A stretch of 64,000 bases of DNA from Lentzea terrae. GTDB lineage: Bacteria > Actinomycetota > Actinomycetes > Mycobacteriales > Pseudonocardiaceae. This document shows positions 40,557 to 48,955 of this stretch, piece after piece. Within the stretch, counting starts at the first letter, position 1; each line of letters opens with the position of its first letter. The stretch is from assembly GCF_003265345.1 (NCBI RefSeq), contig NZ_QFWW01000035.1, positions 62,001 to 126,000 of the forward strand, given 5' to 3'. A program made the position numbers and the translations under genes. The notes below the pieces were generated by a model. The model ran no database searches and was not told the origin of the DNA. It saw nothing but the letters and a program-made list of their open reading frames with translations.

Positions 40557-40686
40557 GCGGGATCCTTAGCTCTAGACGTTGCTTTGACTGGCGCGCCCCA
40601 GCCTTGGCCGTGTCAAGCACGGCGCGCCGGTAAGCACGATCGGCCTACCAGTCTACCCGCTGGGGTTCGCCAGTCTTCAGCAGCCT

Positions 40687-40899
40687 TCAGCCGGCGTCGA
40701 AGTACGCGTTCTCGAGGTAGGCGTGCACAGCCTTCTCGGGCACCCGGAACGACTTGCCGACCCGCACTGCGGGCAGCTCACCGGAGTGCACCAGGCGGTA
40801 CACGGTCATCTTCGAGACCCGCATCATCGAGGCCACTTCGGCCACGGTCAGGAACTGGACCTGAGCGAGACCTGTTCGTTCGTTCTCCTTCGCAGGCAT
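40687..40899 (-). CDS. small excisionase/BldC-type helix-turn-helix protein
   Basis: A 70-residue DNA-binding protein with one MerR-like winged helix (FLTVAEVASMMRVSKMTVYR, LVHSGELPAVRVGKSFRV). It lies between proC and bS22, as Rv0500A does in mycobacteria. The DNA targets are unknown. It begins MPAKENER and ends AYFDAG. Upstream of it a 12-bp palindrome and an 8-bp hairpin are candidate binding sites for itself or another regulator. Confidence 0.9.
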   Translation of the reverse strand: MPAKENERTGLAQVQFLTVAEVASMMRVSKMTVYRLVHSGELPAVRVGKSFRVPEKAVHAYLENAYFDAG

Positions 40900-40915
40900 A
40901 CATCACCGCATCCTT

Positions 40916-40952
40916 CGACACGTGTCGTGCCGTCGGTCTTCCCCACCGACGG
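40916..40952. promoter_or_regulatory. palindrome and hairpin upstream of the HTH gene
   Basis: CGACACGTGTCG (40916-40927) is a perfect 12-bp palindrome, followed at once by CCGTCGGT / ACCGACGG, an 8-bp inverted repeat (40930-40952). A partial CGACACG copy follows. They lie 17-53 bases before the HTH start and could be an operator; this is inference only. Confidence 0.4.
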
Positions 40953-41018
40953 TTCGACACGCACGTGCTCTCTTGAGAGTAGCGGGACTGGTGTGACTCC
41001 TGCGACGTCCAGGCGGGG

Positions 41019-41828
41019 TCAGTCTTCGTGCTGCCGGCCGAGTTCGATGGACCGATCACGCGCCGATTCGATCGCAGCGAGGAGGGCCGCACGGACGCCG
41101 TGCTTCTCCAGCTCCCGAATGGCCATGATCGTCGTGCCGGCGGGCGAGGTGACCGCCTCACGCAGGATGACCGGGTGGGACGAGCCCTCTGCCAGCATCG
41201 TCGCCGCACCCACGGCCGACTGGATGATCAGTTGGGACGCCAGGTCGCGCGGGATGCCGAGCAGGATGCCCGCGTCGATCATCGCCTCGACCAGGAAGAA
41301 GAAGTAGGCGGGACCCGAGCCGGACAACGCCGTCACCGCGTCCTGCTGCGACTCCGGCACGATCGCGACCTTGCCCACGGTCGAGAGGAGCTCCTCCACG
41401 ACCTTGAGGTGCTCCGGCGTGGCGTTGGAGCCGCCGGAGACCGCGCTCATGGCCTCGCCGACCACCATCGGCGTGTTCGGCATGACCCGCACGACCGGGG
41501 TACCGGACGGCAGCCTGCGCTCGTACAGGGACGTCGGCAGGCCCGCGCACAGCGACACGATGAGCGTTCCGGGCTTCAACACCGGCTTCAGCTCGGTCAG
41601 CAACGGCTCGATGTCCTGCGGCTTGACCGCGACGATCAGCACGTCCGCCTTGGCCGCGGCACCGGCGATCGTGGTGCCCTCGATGCCGTACTGCTCCGTC
41701 AAGGCGTGAGCCCGGGCCTCGTGCTTCTCGGTGAACATCAGATCGGTGGCCGCGCGGCCGCCCTGCAGAAGCCCGGACAGCAGCGCCTCACCGATCTTGC
41801 CCGCGCCGAGCACCGCGATCTTCGTCAT
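41019..41828 (-). CDS. proC: pyrroline-5-carboxylate reductase (ProC)
   Basis: ProC (269 residues) reduces pyrroline-5-carboxylate to proline with NADPH. Rossmann motif VLGAGKIGEALLSGLL is near the N-terminus; the signature VTALSGSGPAYFFFLVEAM and SPAGTTIMAIRELEKHG are in the C-terminal dimer domain. Next to it on the same strand lie a thioesterase gene and proline dehydrogenase, the opposite reaction of proline metabolism. Ends with QHED. Confidence 0.96.
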   Translation of the reverse strand: MTKIAVLGAGKIGEALLSGLLQGGRAATDLMFTEKHEARAHALTEQYGIEGTTIAGAAAKADVLIVAVKPQDIEPLLTELKPVLKPGTLIVSLCAGLPTSLYERRLPSGTPVVRVMPNTPMVVGEAMSAVSGGSNATPEHLKVVEELLSTVGKVAIVPESQQDAVTALSGSGPAYFFFLVEAMIDAGILLGIPRDLASQLIIQSAVGAATMLAEGSSHPVILREAVTSPAGTTIMAIRELEKHGVRAALLAAIESARDRSIELGRQHED

Positions 41829-41838
41829 CGGTCAAGTC

Positions 41839-42621
41839 TCACACAGCAGGTGTCAACGCCAACTGACGTGCCTGACACACCAGCCGGCCAGCCGCGTCGA
41901 TCACGGTGGCGTCCTCGTCGAACCACTGCCCGTGCACCGCCTGGCAGGTGACGTGGATGCGCAGCCACCCAGGCGCCGGCCTGGCCCGCAGCAACGCGGT
42001 CAGCTGCACCGTCGGCGACCACCCGAAGCGGCCGAGGTTGAACGTCACCGGCATCGACAGGTCGCCTGCGAGCAACGCGAAGTACGGGTCGGGCTGCTCG
42101 TCGATCGGCCGCGCCCACAGCTTCAACGTCAACGGACCGTCCGTGCGCCGGTCCAGGAACGTTGCCGACTCCCGGTCCACCCGCAGGTCGCAGAGGCCGC
42201 CGACCTTGTAGACGCCGCCGGTCGGGAACGTCGCCAGCTCCACCGAACCGGGCGGCGGCGCGGCGGGGATCGACGGCAGGTTCGCGTAGTCGGCGCGGTG
42301 CTCGGGGAGGCGTCCCGTGGTGACCGACGCCTCGACGCAGACCTGACCGCGCTGCTCCAACGACACCGCGATGACCGTGGCCGTGCGGCCCGCTTTGCGC
42401 ACGTCGGTCCGGATCAGCACCGGTCCGACCTCCGGCGCGCGGAGGAACTGCGCGGAGACCGCGAGAGGATCGCCGTCCGCGGCTTGGGCGGCCGCGCGCG
42501 TCATCACCGCGAGCAGGAAGCCGCCGTGGGGTTTCGGACCCACGGTCCACTCGGCCGGCAGGGACGCGGTGAAGGTTCCGTCACCGAGTGACCGGACCGC
42601 GCTGGACTTGGTGAAGGTCAT
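41839..42621 (-). CDS. thioesterase family protein (double hot-dog, TesB-like)
   Basis: A 260-residue acyl-CoA thioesterase-like protein. Two hot-dog halves are suggested by the length; N-terminal pattern PHGGFLLAVMTRAAAQ and FLRAPEVGPVLIRTDV, then C-terminal WSPTVQLTALLRARPAPGW. ATG 42621 overlaps the proline dehydrogenase stop (ATGA), so the genes are coupled. The acyl substrate is unknown. It lies 10 bases before proC in transcription order. Confidence 0.83.
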   Translation of the reverse strand: MTFTKSSAVRSLGDGTFTASLPAEWTVGPKPHGGFLLAVMTRAAAQAADGDPLAVSAQFLRAPEVGPVLIRTDVRKAGRTATVIAVSLEQRGQVCVEASVTTGRLPEHRADYANLPSIPAAPPPGSVELATFPTGGVYKVGGLCDLRVDRESATFLDRRTDGPLTLKLWARPIDEQPDPYFALLAGDLSMPVTFNLGRFGWSPTVQLTALLRARPAPGWLRIHVTCQAVHGQWFDEDATVIDAAGRLVCQARQLALTPAV

Positions 42622-43514
42622 GAGCGGCTGGCCAGCGACCGCAAGAAGAAAGTCACGTTGGCAGGCCGTTCTGCTAGTCGCCGCATGAGATATCCGTACC
42701 ACTGCTCGCCGTAGGGAACATAAACGCGAGCGCCCAGGCGCCTCTGCTCGTCGGGCCGGACGCCGTAGAGCATCTGGTACTCGAAGTCGGTTTTGTCATA
42801 CCAGCGCGCTCGCTCGCCAATGATTTCGATCAAGCGCGGGTCGTGCGTGGCGAACATCGGGTACCCCTCTCCTGCGAGGAGAACGTTGAGGCACCGCACG
42901 TAGTTCAGATCAACTTCGTGGGGGTCCTGGATCGCCACCTCCGGCGGCTCCGCGTACGCCCCCTTGACCAGCCGAACCCTGCTGCCAGGCCCTGCGAGCT
43001 GCTTGCAGTCGTCCAGCGTCCGGTGCAGGCACGTCTGCAGCACCGCGCCCACCCACGGCCAGCTGCGCCGCAGCTCGTGCAGGACTCGCAACGTCGAGTC
43101 CGTCGTGGTGTGGTCCTCCATGTCGAGCGTCACAGTCGTCCCGCACTGCTCGGCCGCGGCACAGATCCGGCTGGCATTCGTCAGGGCGAGCGACTCGTCC
43201 AGCGCCTGTCCAACTGCGGACAACTTGACGCTCACTTCTGCGTTTTGGGCCAGTCCGGCCGCGTGCAGCGCGTCGAGCAGCTCGAGGTAGGCCTGGACGG
43301 TCTTCTCGGCCTGCGCCTTGTCGGTGGTGTCCTCGCCGAGGTAGTCCAGCGTCACCGGCAGCCCGAGGTTCCGCACGACCTCGACGGCGTCCGCAGTGGT
43401 CTCGCCCGCGACGAAGCGCTTCACGACATCACGGCTGATCGGCGCGCTGGCGACGAGGTGGCGGACCGTCTCGTTGCGAGACGCGGCCATGATCAACGCT
43501 CGCAGCGGGTTCAC
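42618..43514 (-). CDS. proline dehydrogenase (monofunctional)
   Basis: A 298-residue FAD-dependent (beta-alpha)8 barrel that oxidises proline to pyrroline-5-carboxylate. Family segments: VTLDYLGEDT, VKLSAVGQALD, TVTLDMEDHT, VGAVLQTCLHRT, RVRLVKGAYAEP, ATHDPRLI, FEYQMLYGVRP, VYVPYGEQWYGYLMRRLAERP. The last is the typical signature for substrate binding (YLxRRxxE variant). GTG 43514 is chosen for fit. No P5C dehydrogenase gene is adjacent. It is the first gene of the proline block with the thioesterase and proC. Confidence 0.93.
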   Translation of the reverse strand: MNPLRALIMAASRNETVRHLVASAPISRDVVKRFVAGETTADAVEVVRNLGLPVTLDYLGEDTTDKAQAEKTVQAYLELLDALHAAGLAQNAEVSVKLSAVGQALDESLALTNASRICAAAEQCGTTVTLDMEDHTTTDSTLRVLHELRRSWPWVGAVLQTCLHRTLDDCKQLAGPGSRVRLVKGAYAEPPEVAIQDPHEVDLNYVRCLNVLLAGEGYPMFATHDPRLIEIIGERARWYDKTDFEYQMLYGVRPDEQRRLGARVYVPYGEQWYGYLMRRLAERPANVTFFLRSLASRS

Positions 43515-43590
43515 ACCACGAACCCTAACTCGCCGCTCGACGTGCCGGTGGCGGGACTCGCGACGGGTGGGCGGCGGCACGAGGCGCTCA

Positions 43591-43712
43591 CGTGGCCGGT
43601 GGGCGAAGCGAGCAGCGTGGCCGGTGGGCGAAGCGAGCAGCGCGTGCCCGGCAGTTGGCAAGCGGGGCGTGGCCGGCGGGCGAAGCGAGCGACGGGTGGC
43701 CGGCGGGCGAGG
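43591..43712. repeat. intergenic 25-bp tandem repeat
   Basis: In the 275 bases between the TIM-barrel gene and proline dehydrogenase, a 25-base unit, CGTGGCCGGTGGGCGAAGCG followed by AGCAG, occurs twice exactly (43591-43615, 43616-43640), then as diverged copies at about 43668 and 43696. The remaining spacer is GC-rich with no gene seen. The purpose is unknown. Confidence 0.8.
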
Positions 43713-43789
43713 CCAAACGGCCGTGGCAGGTGCACGACACGAACGGCGAGCCACCACGCGACGCGGACGGCACATGGCCGGCGCGACCG

Positions 43790-44635
43790 TCAGTGCGACA
43801 GACCCGGCCGGGCCTTCCCCGCGCTGCCCTCGGCCGGCCAGTCCAGGTGCAGCCGCGCGAACAGCAGCGCCTCTGCCAGCATCTCCCGCCGCGCAGCCGG
43901 CGATCCGGCCCGCCGCGTGTTGACTTCCAGCACGACCTGGCCGTCGAACCCGTTGCGCGCCAGCATCTCGCACAGCTCCGCGCACGGCTGCGTGCCGCGG
44001 CCCGGCACCATGTGCTCGTCCTTGGGCGCGCCGGACCCGTCGGCGAGGTGGATGTGCCGCAGACCGTCGCCCATCCGCTTGGCGAGTTCCAACGCGTCCA
44101 TGTGCGCGGCGGCCGAGTGCGACAGGTCCAGCGTGTAGTTGGCGTGGCCCACGTCGGTCGGGTCGATGGACGGCTTGAAGGCCGTCATCTGCACCGAACG
44201 CCCGCGGCCCAGCGGTCGCCGCACCGGGAACATGTTCTCGACCGCGATCGCGATGCCGCTTTCGTCCTCCAGCGAGGACACGAGGTCGGCGAACCCGTCC
44301 GCGTACTTGCGCTGCCACCGGAACGGCGGGTGCAGCACCACGGTGGGCGCGCCGAGATCAGCAGCGGCCTGGACGGACTTGCGCAGGCGCTCGGCCGGGT
44401 CCGGCGACCACACCCGCTGCGAGATCAGCAGGCAGGGCGCGTGCACTGCCAGCACCGGCTGGCCCGATCGGGACGACAGGCGGTCGACCGCGCGGATGTC
44501 CTGTGACACCGGGTCGGCCCACACCATCAGCTCGACGCCGTCGTAGCCCAGTTCGGAGGCGATCTCGAACGCCGCTCCGGCGGGCTGCGGGTAGACCGAC
44601 GCCGTGGAAAGCCCGACCGGGATGCGGGCGGTCAA
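43790..44635 (-). CDS. sugar phosphate isomerase/epimerase-like TIM barrel protein
   Basis: A 281-residue AP-endonuclease-2-like (xylose isomerase-like) TIM barrel. Visible: LGYDGVELMVWADP, VLAVHAPCLL, VVLHPPFRWQ, AVENMFPVR, TLDLSHSAAAH, HIHLADGSGAPKDEH, VVLEVNTR. His and Glu/Asp metal ligands are spread as usual for the family. TTG 44635 overlapping the upstream stop (TTGA) is the only start near the natural N-terminus. Corresponds by position to M. tuberculosis Rv0498. Substrate unknown. Confidence 0.85.
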   Translation of the reverse strand: MTARIPVGLSTASVYPQPAGAAFEIASELGYDGVELMVWADPVSQDIRAVDRLSSRSGQPVLAVHAPCLLISQRVWSPDPAERLRKSVQAAADLGAPTVVLHPPFRWQRKYADGFADLVSSLEDESGIAIAVENMFPVRRPLGRGRSVQMTAFKPSIDPTDVGHANYTLDLSHSAAAHMDALELAKRMGDGLRHIHLADGSGAPKDEHMVPGRGTQPCAELCEMLARNGFDGQVVLEVNTRRAGSPAARREMLAEALLFARLHLDWPAEGSAGKARPGLSH

Positions 44636-45921
44636 CTCTTCACCAGCAGCATCGCCGCTGGTGAGACGGTCACGATTAGGCCCACGAGCACGGCCAGGAC
44701 AGTGGTTTGGAGGTCGTCCGCTCGGCGGATCTTGCGAACCAGCAACACCAGACCCACGGTAACCGCAAGCGCCACGACGAGTGCGGCGGCGGGTGCGGAG
44801 CGCCACAGGAAGTTGAAGGCCAGCCACAGGGCCGCGCCGCCGAGCACGCCGACGGCGAGCTGGCCGATCATGATCAGCCATTCCTTGCCCGGCGACCGGG
44901 CCGGCTCCTCCTCCGGCTCTTCCTTCGCCTCGTCGGCGTCGTCGAGACCGGCCGGACCCTCGTCCTCGTCCTCGTCCTGCTCGTTGTCCTGGAGGTAGTC
45001 GTCCTCCGCGCGGTAAGCGGCGTACTCCTGCGAGTCGTCGTCCACGTACGGGCCGGGGTGGGCCGCGGTCGACTCCATCGGCGGCATGGCCAGGTCGGTC
45101 TGGGCGGCCATCTCCTCGTCGGAGAACCAGGCGTCGGGCTGGTTGTTCGGCAGCGGCTCCGGCAGCTTCGGCGGAGCGGGCGGCACGATCAGCACGGACT
45201 CGGTCTCGAGCGCGGCGATCTGGTCGACCGGCGCCTTGGCCGGGATGCGCGGGAGCTGCTCGGTCATGGCCTCGCGCGGAGGCATACCGGGCTTGGGCGG
45301 GGTGGGCAGCTGCACCGACGGCGGCACCGGCTTGGGCGGCCGGGTGATGTTGGTGCGCGACGGGGCGGGCGGGGCACCGCCGTCCAGGCGCGAGCTGTCC
45401 AGCCGCGCGCCGACGTCGGGCCGCGGCATCTCCGGACGCGAGGGCGCCTCTGGCCGTGCCGCCTCCGGGCGAGGCAGGTCGGACCGCGACGGCTGGTCGC
45501 GCACCGGCGGCACCTGGCGGGTCTGCTCGGCGGCGGCGGGCGGCGGCGTCGCGGGAGGGCCGGGTCTGCGGACCTGCGGCGGTTGCGCGGGCGGCGCCAC
45601 CGGCGGTTTCGGCTGGTAGGCGGTGCGCTCGGCGACCGGGGGCGGCGCGACGGGCTTCGCGACCGGCGGCGCGGGAGGTTCGGGGGCCGCGCGACGGCCG
45701 GACGGGGCGTCCTCGTCGCGGATCGCCATCAGCCTGCCGCTGTCGGACAGCACCCGCTCGATGATCGTCTGGGGCGCGGTCTCCGGCTGCTGGACGTCGT
45801 CTTCGTCATCAGCCGCCCGGCGGCGTCGCCGACGTGGCGCACTCTCCGAGCTGCCCCCGTACTGGGCGAGCAGCTCAGCGACTGTGCGCTGCGTCTGGTC
45901 CGATCCGCTCTCTCGACTCAT
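44632..45921 (-). CDS. proline-rich membrane protein (Rv0497-like)
   Basis: A 429-residue protein: basic N-terminal part (SAPRRRRRRAADDEDD), a long Pro/Arg-rich low-complexity region (about 85-250), an acidic stretch (about 290-350; EDEDEGPAGLDDADEAKEE) and three transmembrane segments at the C-terminus (WLIMIGQLAVGVLGGAALWLA; AALVVALAVTVGLVLLV; VLAVLVGLIVTVSPAAMLLV). ATG 45921 lies inside the overlap with the upstream ppx stop and follows GGTGGAG. A short conserved N-terminal segment (RTVAELLAQYGG) may bind a partner. Function unknown. Confidence 0.82.
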   Translation of the reverse strand: MSRESGSDQTQRTVAELLAQYGGSSESAPRRRRRRAADDEDDVQQPETAPQTIIERVLSDSGRLMAIRDEDAPSGRRAAPEPPAPPVAKPVAPPPVAERTAYQPKPPVAPPAQPPQVRRPGPPATPPPAAAEQTRQVPPVRDQPSRSDLPRPEAARPEAPSRPEMPRPDVGARLDSSRLDGGAPPAPSRTNITRPPKPVPPSVQLPTPPKPGMPPREAMTEQLPRIPAKAPVDQIAALETESVLIVPPAPPKLPEPLPNNQPDAWFSDEEMAAQTDLAMPPMESTAAHPGPYVDDDSQEYAAYRAEDDYLQDNEQDEDEDEGPAGLDDADEAKEEPEEEPARSPGKEWLIMIGQLAVGVLGGAALWLAFNFLWRSAPAAALVVALAVTVGLVLLVRKIRRADDLQTTVLAVLVGLIVTVSPAAMLLVKS

Positions 45922-46901
45922 CAACTCCACCGTGCCCCGGTCTGGCCAGTCCGTCCAGTATCGCTCTGGTCCGTCCCATCAGTGTGGTCCAGCCGTCGGA
46001 GGATGACACCCTCCCGGAGGGCCCAGGGGCAAATCTCCAGCTGCGTGAGTGACAGGGCTCGCATCGTTGCCTCCGCGACCAGCGCCCCCGCCACGAGCTG
46101 GTGCGCGCGCGACGTGCTCACGCCTTCCAGCTCGGCGAGGTCACTGGCCGACATCCGGGAGATGAACGCGATCAGCTGCCGCAGGCCCGCGTCGGTGAGC
46201 ACGCGACGTGCCCTGGGCCCGGCAGACGATGGCGCGGCCCCGGTGAGCCGCGCCAGCGTTCGGAAAGTTTTTGAGGTTGCAACCACCCGATCGGGTTCAC
46301 CCGCGCGTTTCAGCTTCCGCGCCACGGGCGCGAGCTGCTCGGCCAGCCAGTCGGTGGTCTCGCGGACCTCGGAGCGCCGGGGCGGGTCCTTCTTGAACCG
46401 GGTCCTCGTCAACCGGCCCGCGCCCAGCGGCACGGAGAAGGCCATGTCGGGGTTCTCGTCGCGGCCGACCGCGAGCTCCAGCGAGCCGCCGCCGATGTCG
46501 AGGCACAGCAGCCTGCCGGCGGACCAGCCGTACCAGCGGCGGACCGCGAGGAAGGTGTACTTCGCCTCGTCCTCGCCGGACAGCACCTGGAGATCGACGC
46601 CGGTCTCGGTGCGCACCCGGTCGAGCACCTCCGCGGAGTTGCCCGCCTCGCGCACCGCCGAGGTCGCGAACGCCATCAGATCCTCGCAGCCGGACCGCTT
46701 GGCCGACTCCTTCGCGCCGGCCACCGCGCGAACCAGCTGGTCAGCGCCCGCCTTGGTGAGCAGCCCCTTGGGGTCGAGCTGCTCGGCGAGCCGCAGGATC
46801 GTCTTCTCGGACGTCATCGGGATGGGGTGGGCACCACGATGCGCGTCCACCACGAGTAGGTGGACGGTGTTGGAACCCACGTCGAGAACGCCCAGGCGCA
46901 C
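45921..46901 (-). CDS. Ppx/GppA exopolyphosphatase family protein
   Basis: A 326-residue actin-fold phosphatase. ATP/phosphate loops: VLDVGSNTVHLLVVDA at the start, AFATSAVREAGNS, and CLDIGGGSLELAVG in the second half. The protein has the short, two-domain form typical of actinobacterial Ppx1/Rv0496, which hydrolyse polyphosphate, pppGpp or both. It is the gene next to the response regulator, 27 bases after it, in keeping with a phosphate theme. A C-terminal HD domain is absent. Confidence 0.9.
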   Translation of the reverse strand: MRLGVLDVGSNTVHLLVVDAHRGAHPIPMTSEKTILRLAEQLDPKGLLTKAGADQLVRAVAGAKESAKRSGCEDLMAFATSAVREAGNSAEVLDRVRTETGVDLQVLSGEDEAKYTFLAVRRWYGWSAGRLLCLDIGGGSLELAVGRDENPDMAFSVPLGAGRLTRTRFKKDPPRRSEVRETTDWLAEQLAPVARKLKRAGEPDRVVATSKTFRTLARLTGAAPSSAGPRARRVLTDAGLRQLIAFISRMSASDLAELEGVSTSRAHQLVAGALVAEATMRALSLTQLEICPWALREGVILRRLDHTDGTDQSDTGRTGQTGARWS

Positions 46902-46928
46902 GCCGGAAACGGTACCTGGTCGTGTCCG

Positions 46929-47609
46929 TCAGGACTCGAACTTGTAACCGAGACCCCTCACGGTCACCAGGTGCCGCGGTGCCGACGGGTCCGGTTCGAT
47001 CTTCGACCGCAGCCGCTTGACGTGCACGTCCAGCGTCTTCGTGTCGCCGACGTAGTCCGCACCCCACACGCGATCGATCAGCTGACCACGCGTGAGCACG
47101 CGACCGACGTTGCGCAGCAGGTACTCGAGGAGGTCGAACTCCTTGAGCGGCAGGCTGATGTCCTGACCGCCGACGGTGACGACGTGGCGCTCCACGTCCA
47201 TCCGCACCGGGCCGGCCTCGAGGATCTGCGGCAGCAGGTCCTCGGACTCACCGCCGCGGCGCAGCACCGCGCGGATGCGGGCGATGAGCTCGCGGGCCGA
47301 GTACGGCTTGGTGACGTAGTCGTCGGCGCCGAGTTCCAGGCCGACCACCTTGTCGATCTCGCTGTCGCGCGCGGTCACCATGATCACCGGCACGGCCGAG
47401 CGCTGCCGGAGCTGCTTGCAGACGTCGGTGCCGCTCATGCCGGGGAGCATGAGGTCGAGCAGCACGATGTCGGCACCGTTGCGGTCGAACTCCTCTAGCG
47501 CCTCCTGGCCGGTGGCCGCGAGCGCCGCGGTGAACCCTTCCTTGCGCAGCAGGAAGGCGAGCGGATCGGCGAAGGACTCCTCGTCCTCCACGATGAGCAC
47601 CCTGGTCAC
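46929..47609 (-). CDS. regX3: response regulator RegX3 (PhoP/OmpR type)
   Basis: A 226-residue response regulator: receiver domain with acidic pocket at EDEES, phospho-Asp in DIVLLDLMLPGMSG, Lys in VTKPYSARELIARI; OmpR-type winged helix (VGGQDISLPLKEFDLLEYL, RGQLIDRVWG, DVHVKRLRSKIE). Its start overlaps the senX3 stop by four bases. Paired with SenX3, known in mycobacteria to control the low-phosphate response. No phoU or pst gene is in the window. Confidence 0.93.
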   Translation of the reverse strand: MTRVLIVEDEESFADPLAFLLRKEGFTAALAATGQEALEEFDRNGADIVLLDLMLPGMSGTDVCKQLRQRSAVPVIMVTARDSEIDKVVGLELGADDYVTKPYSARELIARIRAVLRRGGESEDLLPQILEAGPVRMDVERHVVTVGGQDISLPLKEFDLLEYLLRNVGRVLTRGQLIDRVWGADYVGDTKTLDVHVKRLRSKIEPDPSAPRHLVTVRGLGYKFES

Positions 47610-48778
47610 AGCTCTCCTCCAGTGTCACCCGCGCCGGTGGGGACGAGGGTCGGGTTGGGTTCGGTCGCCGCGGCCGGCAGCCGCAGCGTGAAGGTGGACC
47701 CCGTTCCTGGCAGGCTCCACAGCTTCACCTCACCGCCGTGGTTGGCGGCGACGTGCTTGACGATCGCGAGCCCGAGTCCGGTGCCTCCGGTCGCCCGCGA
47801 GCGAGCCTTGTCCACGCGGTAGAACCGCTCGAAAACCCTGGTCTGCTGGTCTTCGGCGATGCCGATGCCGCGGTCGGTCACGGCGATCTCGACGTGCCCG
47901 TCCACCAGTCGGCGGCTGACACTCACCGGACTTCCGGGCGGCGAGTACGCGACAGCGTTGTCCAGCAGGTTCGTCAACGCCGTGACCAGCAACGACCGGT
48001 CACCCGGCACGACGAACCCGCTCGGCTCGTCGGTGGTGATCGAGATGTTGACCGACTCGGCGGCGAGCTTGGACCGCGACAGCGCCTCGTTGATCACGAC
48101 GTCGATCTCGGTGTCGGACAGCTCCGGCAGCTTCTCCGCGCCCTGCAGGCGGGACAGCGCGATCAGCTCGGTGACGAGCGTGCCGAGGCGGGTCGCCTCC
48201 TGCATGATCTTCGCGCTGAACCGGCGGACCTCTTCCTGGTCGTCGCTCGCGTCCAGCACGGCCTCCGCGAGCAGCGCCAACGCGCCGACGGGGGTCTTGA
48301 GCTCGTGGCTCACGTTGGCCACGAAGTCGCGGCGCGTCTTCTCCAGCCGCACGGCCTCGGACTCGTCCGTGGCGTCGACCACGATGAACGTCTCGATGAG
48401 CTGCCGGACCTCGGCGTGCACGGCCTCTGGCTGCCTGCCACCGCGCTGACCGTCCAGCGGGGAGAGGTCGACGTAGACGACCTCGTTGCTGTTCCGGACG
48501 GCTTCCGCGGCCTTGCGCGCGCGGTCGTCGACGCGGTTGTTGCGAACGACGCCCAGCTCTTCGGCGCGAGGGTTGTGCAGCACGACGTCGCCGAAGTGGT
48601 TGAGCACCACGATGCCGTCGTGGGAGTCCTGGATGATCTGCTGGATCAGGTCGCCGACGGTCAGGCCGTCCGGCTTTCTCGGGTGCCGTGGAGCGGTGAA
48701 CCGGCCGATGAGGAAAGCGGCCATCGCGCCGATGAGCGCGAGGCCGATCGACACAGCGAGGTAACCCGTTGTGGTCAC
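47606..48778 (-). CDS. senX3: sensor histidine kinase SenX3
   Basis: A 390-residue kinase. One N-terminal transmembrane segment (LAVSIGLALIGAMAAFLIGRF), a PAS-like domain (HDGIVVLNHFGDVVLHN), the phosphoacceptor H-box FVANVSHELKTPVGAL, and a C-terminal ATPase domain (NLLDNAVAYSPPGSPV, DRGIGIAEDQQTRVFERFYR, GTGLGLAIVKHVAANHGG). The single membrane segment gives a very short outer part, so signal sensing is probably through the PAS domain or a partner. GTG 48778. The pair with regX3 lies next to gpmA as in M. tuberculosis. Confidence 0.92.
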   Translation of the reverse strand: MTTTGYLAVSIGLALIGAMAAFLIGRFTAPRHPRKPDGLTVGDLIQQIIQDSHDGIVVLNHFGDVVLHNPRAEELGVVRNNRVDDRARKAAEAVRNSNEVVYVDLSPLDGQRGGRQPEAVHAEVRQLIETFIVVDATDESEAVRLEKTRRDFVANVSHELKTPVGALALLAEAVLDASDDQEEVRRFSAKIMQEATRLGTLVTELIALSRLQGAEKLPELSDTEIDVVINEALSRSKLAAESVNISITTDEPSGFVVPGDRSLLVTALTNLLDNAVAYSPPGSPVSVSRRLVDGHVEIAVTDRGIGIAEDQQTRVFERFYRVDKARSRATGGTGLGLAIVKHVAANHGGEVKLWSLPGTGSTFTLRLPAAATEPNPTLVPTGAGDTGGEL

Positions 48779-48912
48779 GAAGCGAATGGTAAGCAGCTCA
48801 GAGGTGTCTTGGCCTAGTACGAGAGCGTGAACCGTGATACCTGCGACACCTCAGTGGACGGTTGTTCCCGCCCTGGTCAGGCCCCGTTCACCCAACCGTG
48901 TCCAAAGACGCG

Positions 48913-48943
48913 AAAGGCGCACCCGAACTGCGGGTGCGCCTTT
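48913..48943 (-). terminator. hairpin terminator after gpmA
   Basis: A perfect 13-bp stem (AAAGGCGCACCCG with CGGGTGCGCCTTT) and loop AACTG, 13 bases after the gpmA stop in the minus direction, ending in TTTC. Separates gpmA from senX3. Confidence 0.85.
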
Positions 48944-48955
48944 CTCACGACGTGG

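Noticed and set aside
40560..40686. Possible tRNA or small RNA between bS22 and HTH gene
   Set aside because: GGCGCGCC palindromes occur but no cloverleaf or consistent hairpin was found.
48886..48900. GTTCACCCAAC, resembling a PHO box near senX3
   Set aside because: A single repeat unit; the PHO box needs at least two direct repeats with fixed spacing.
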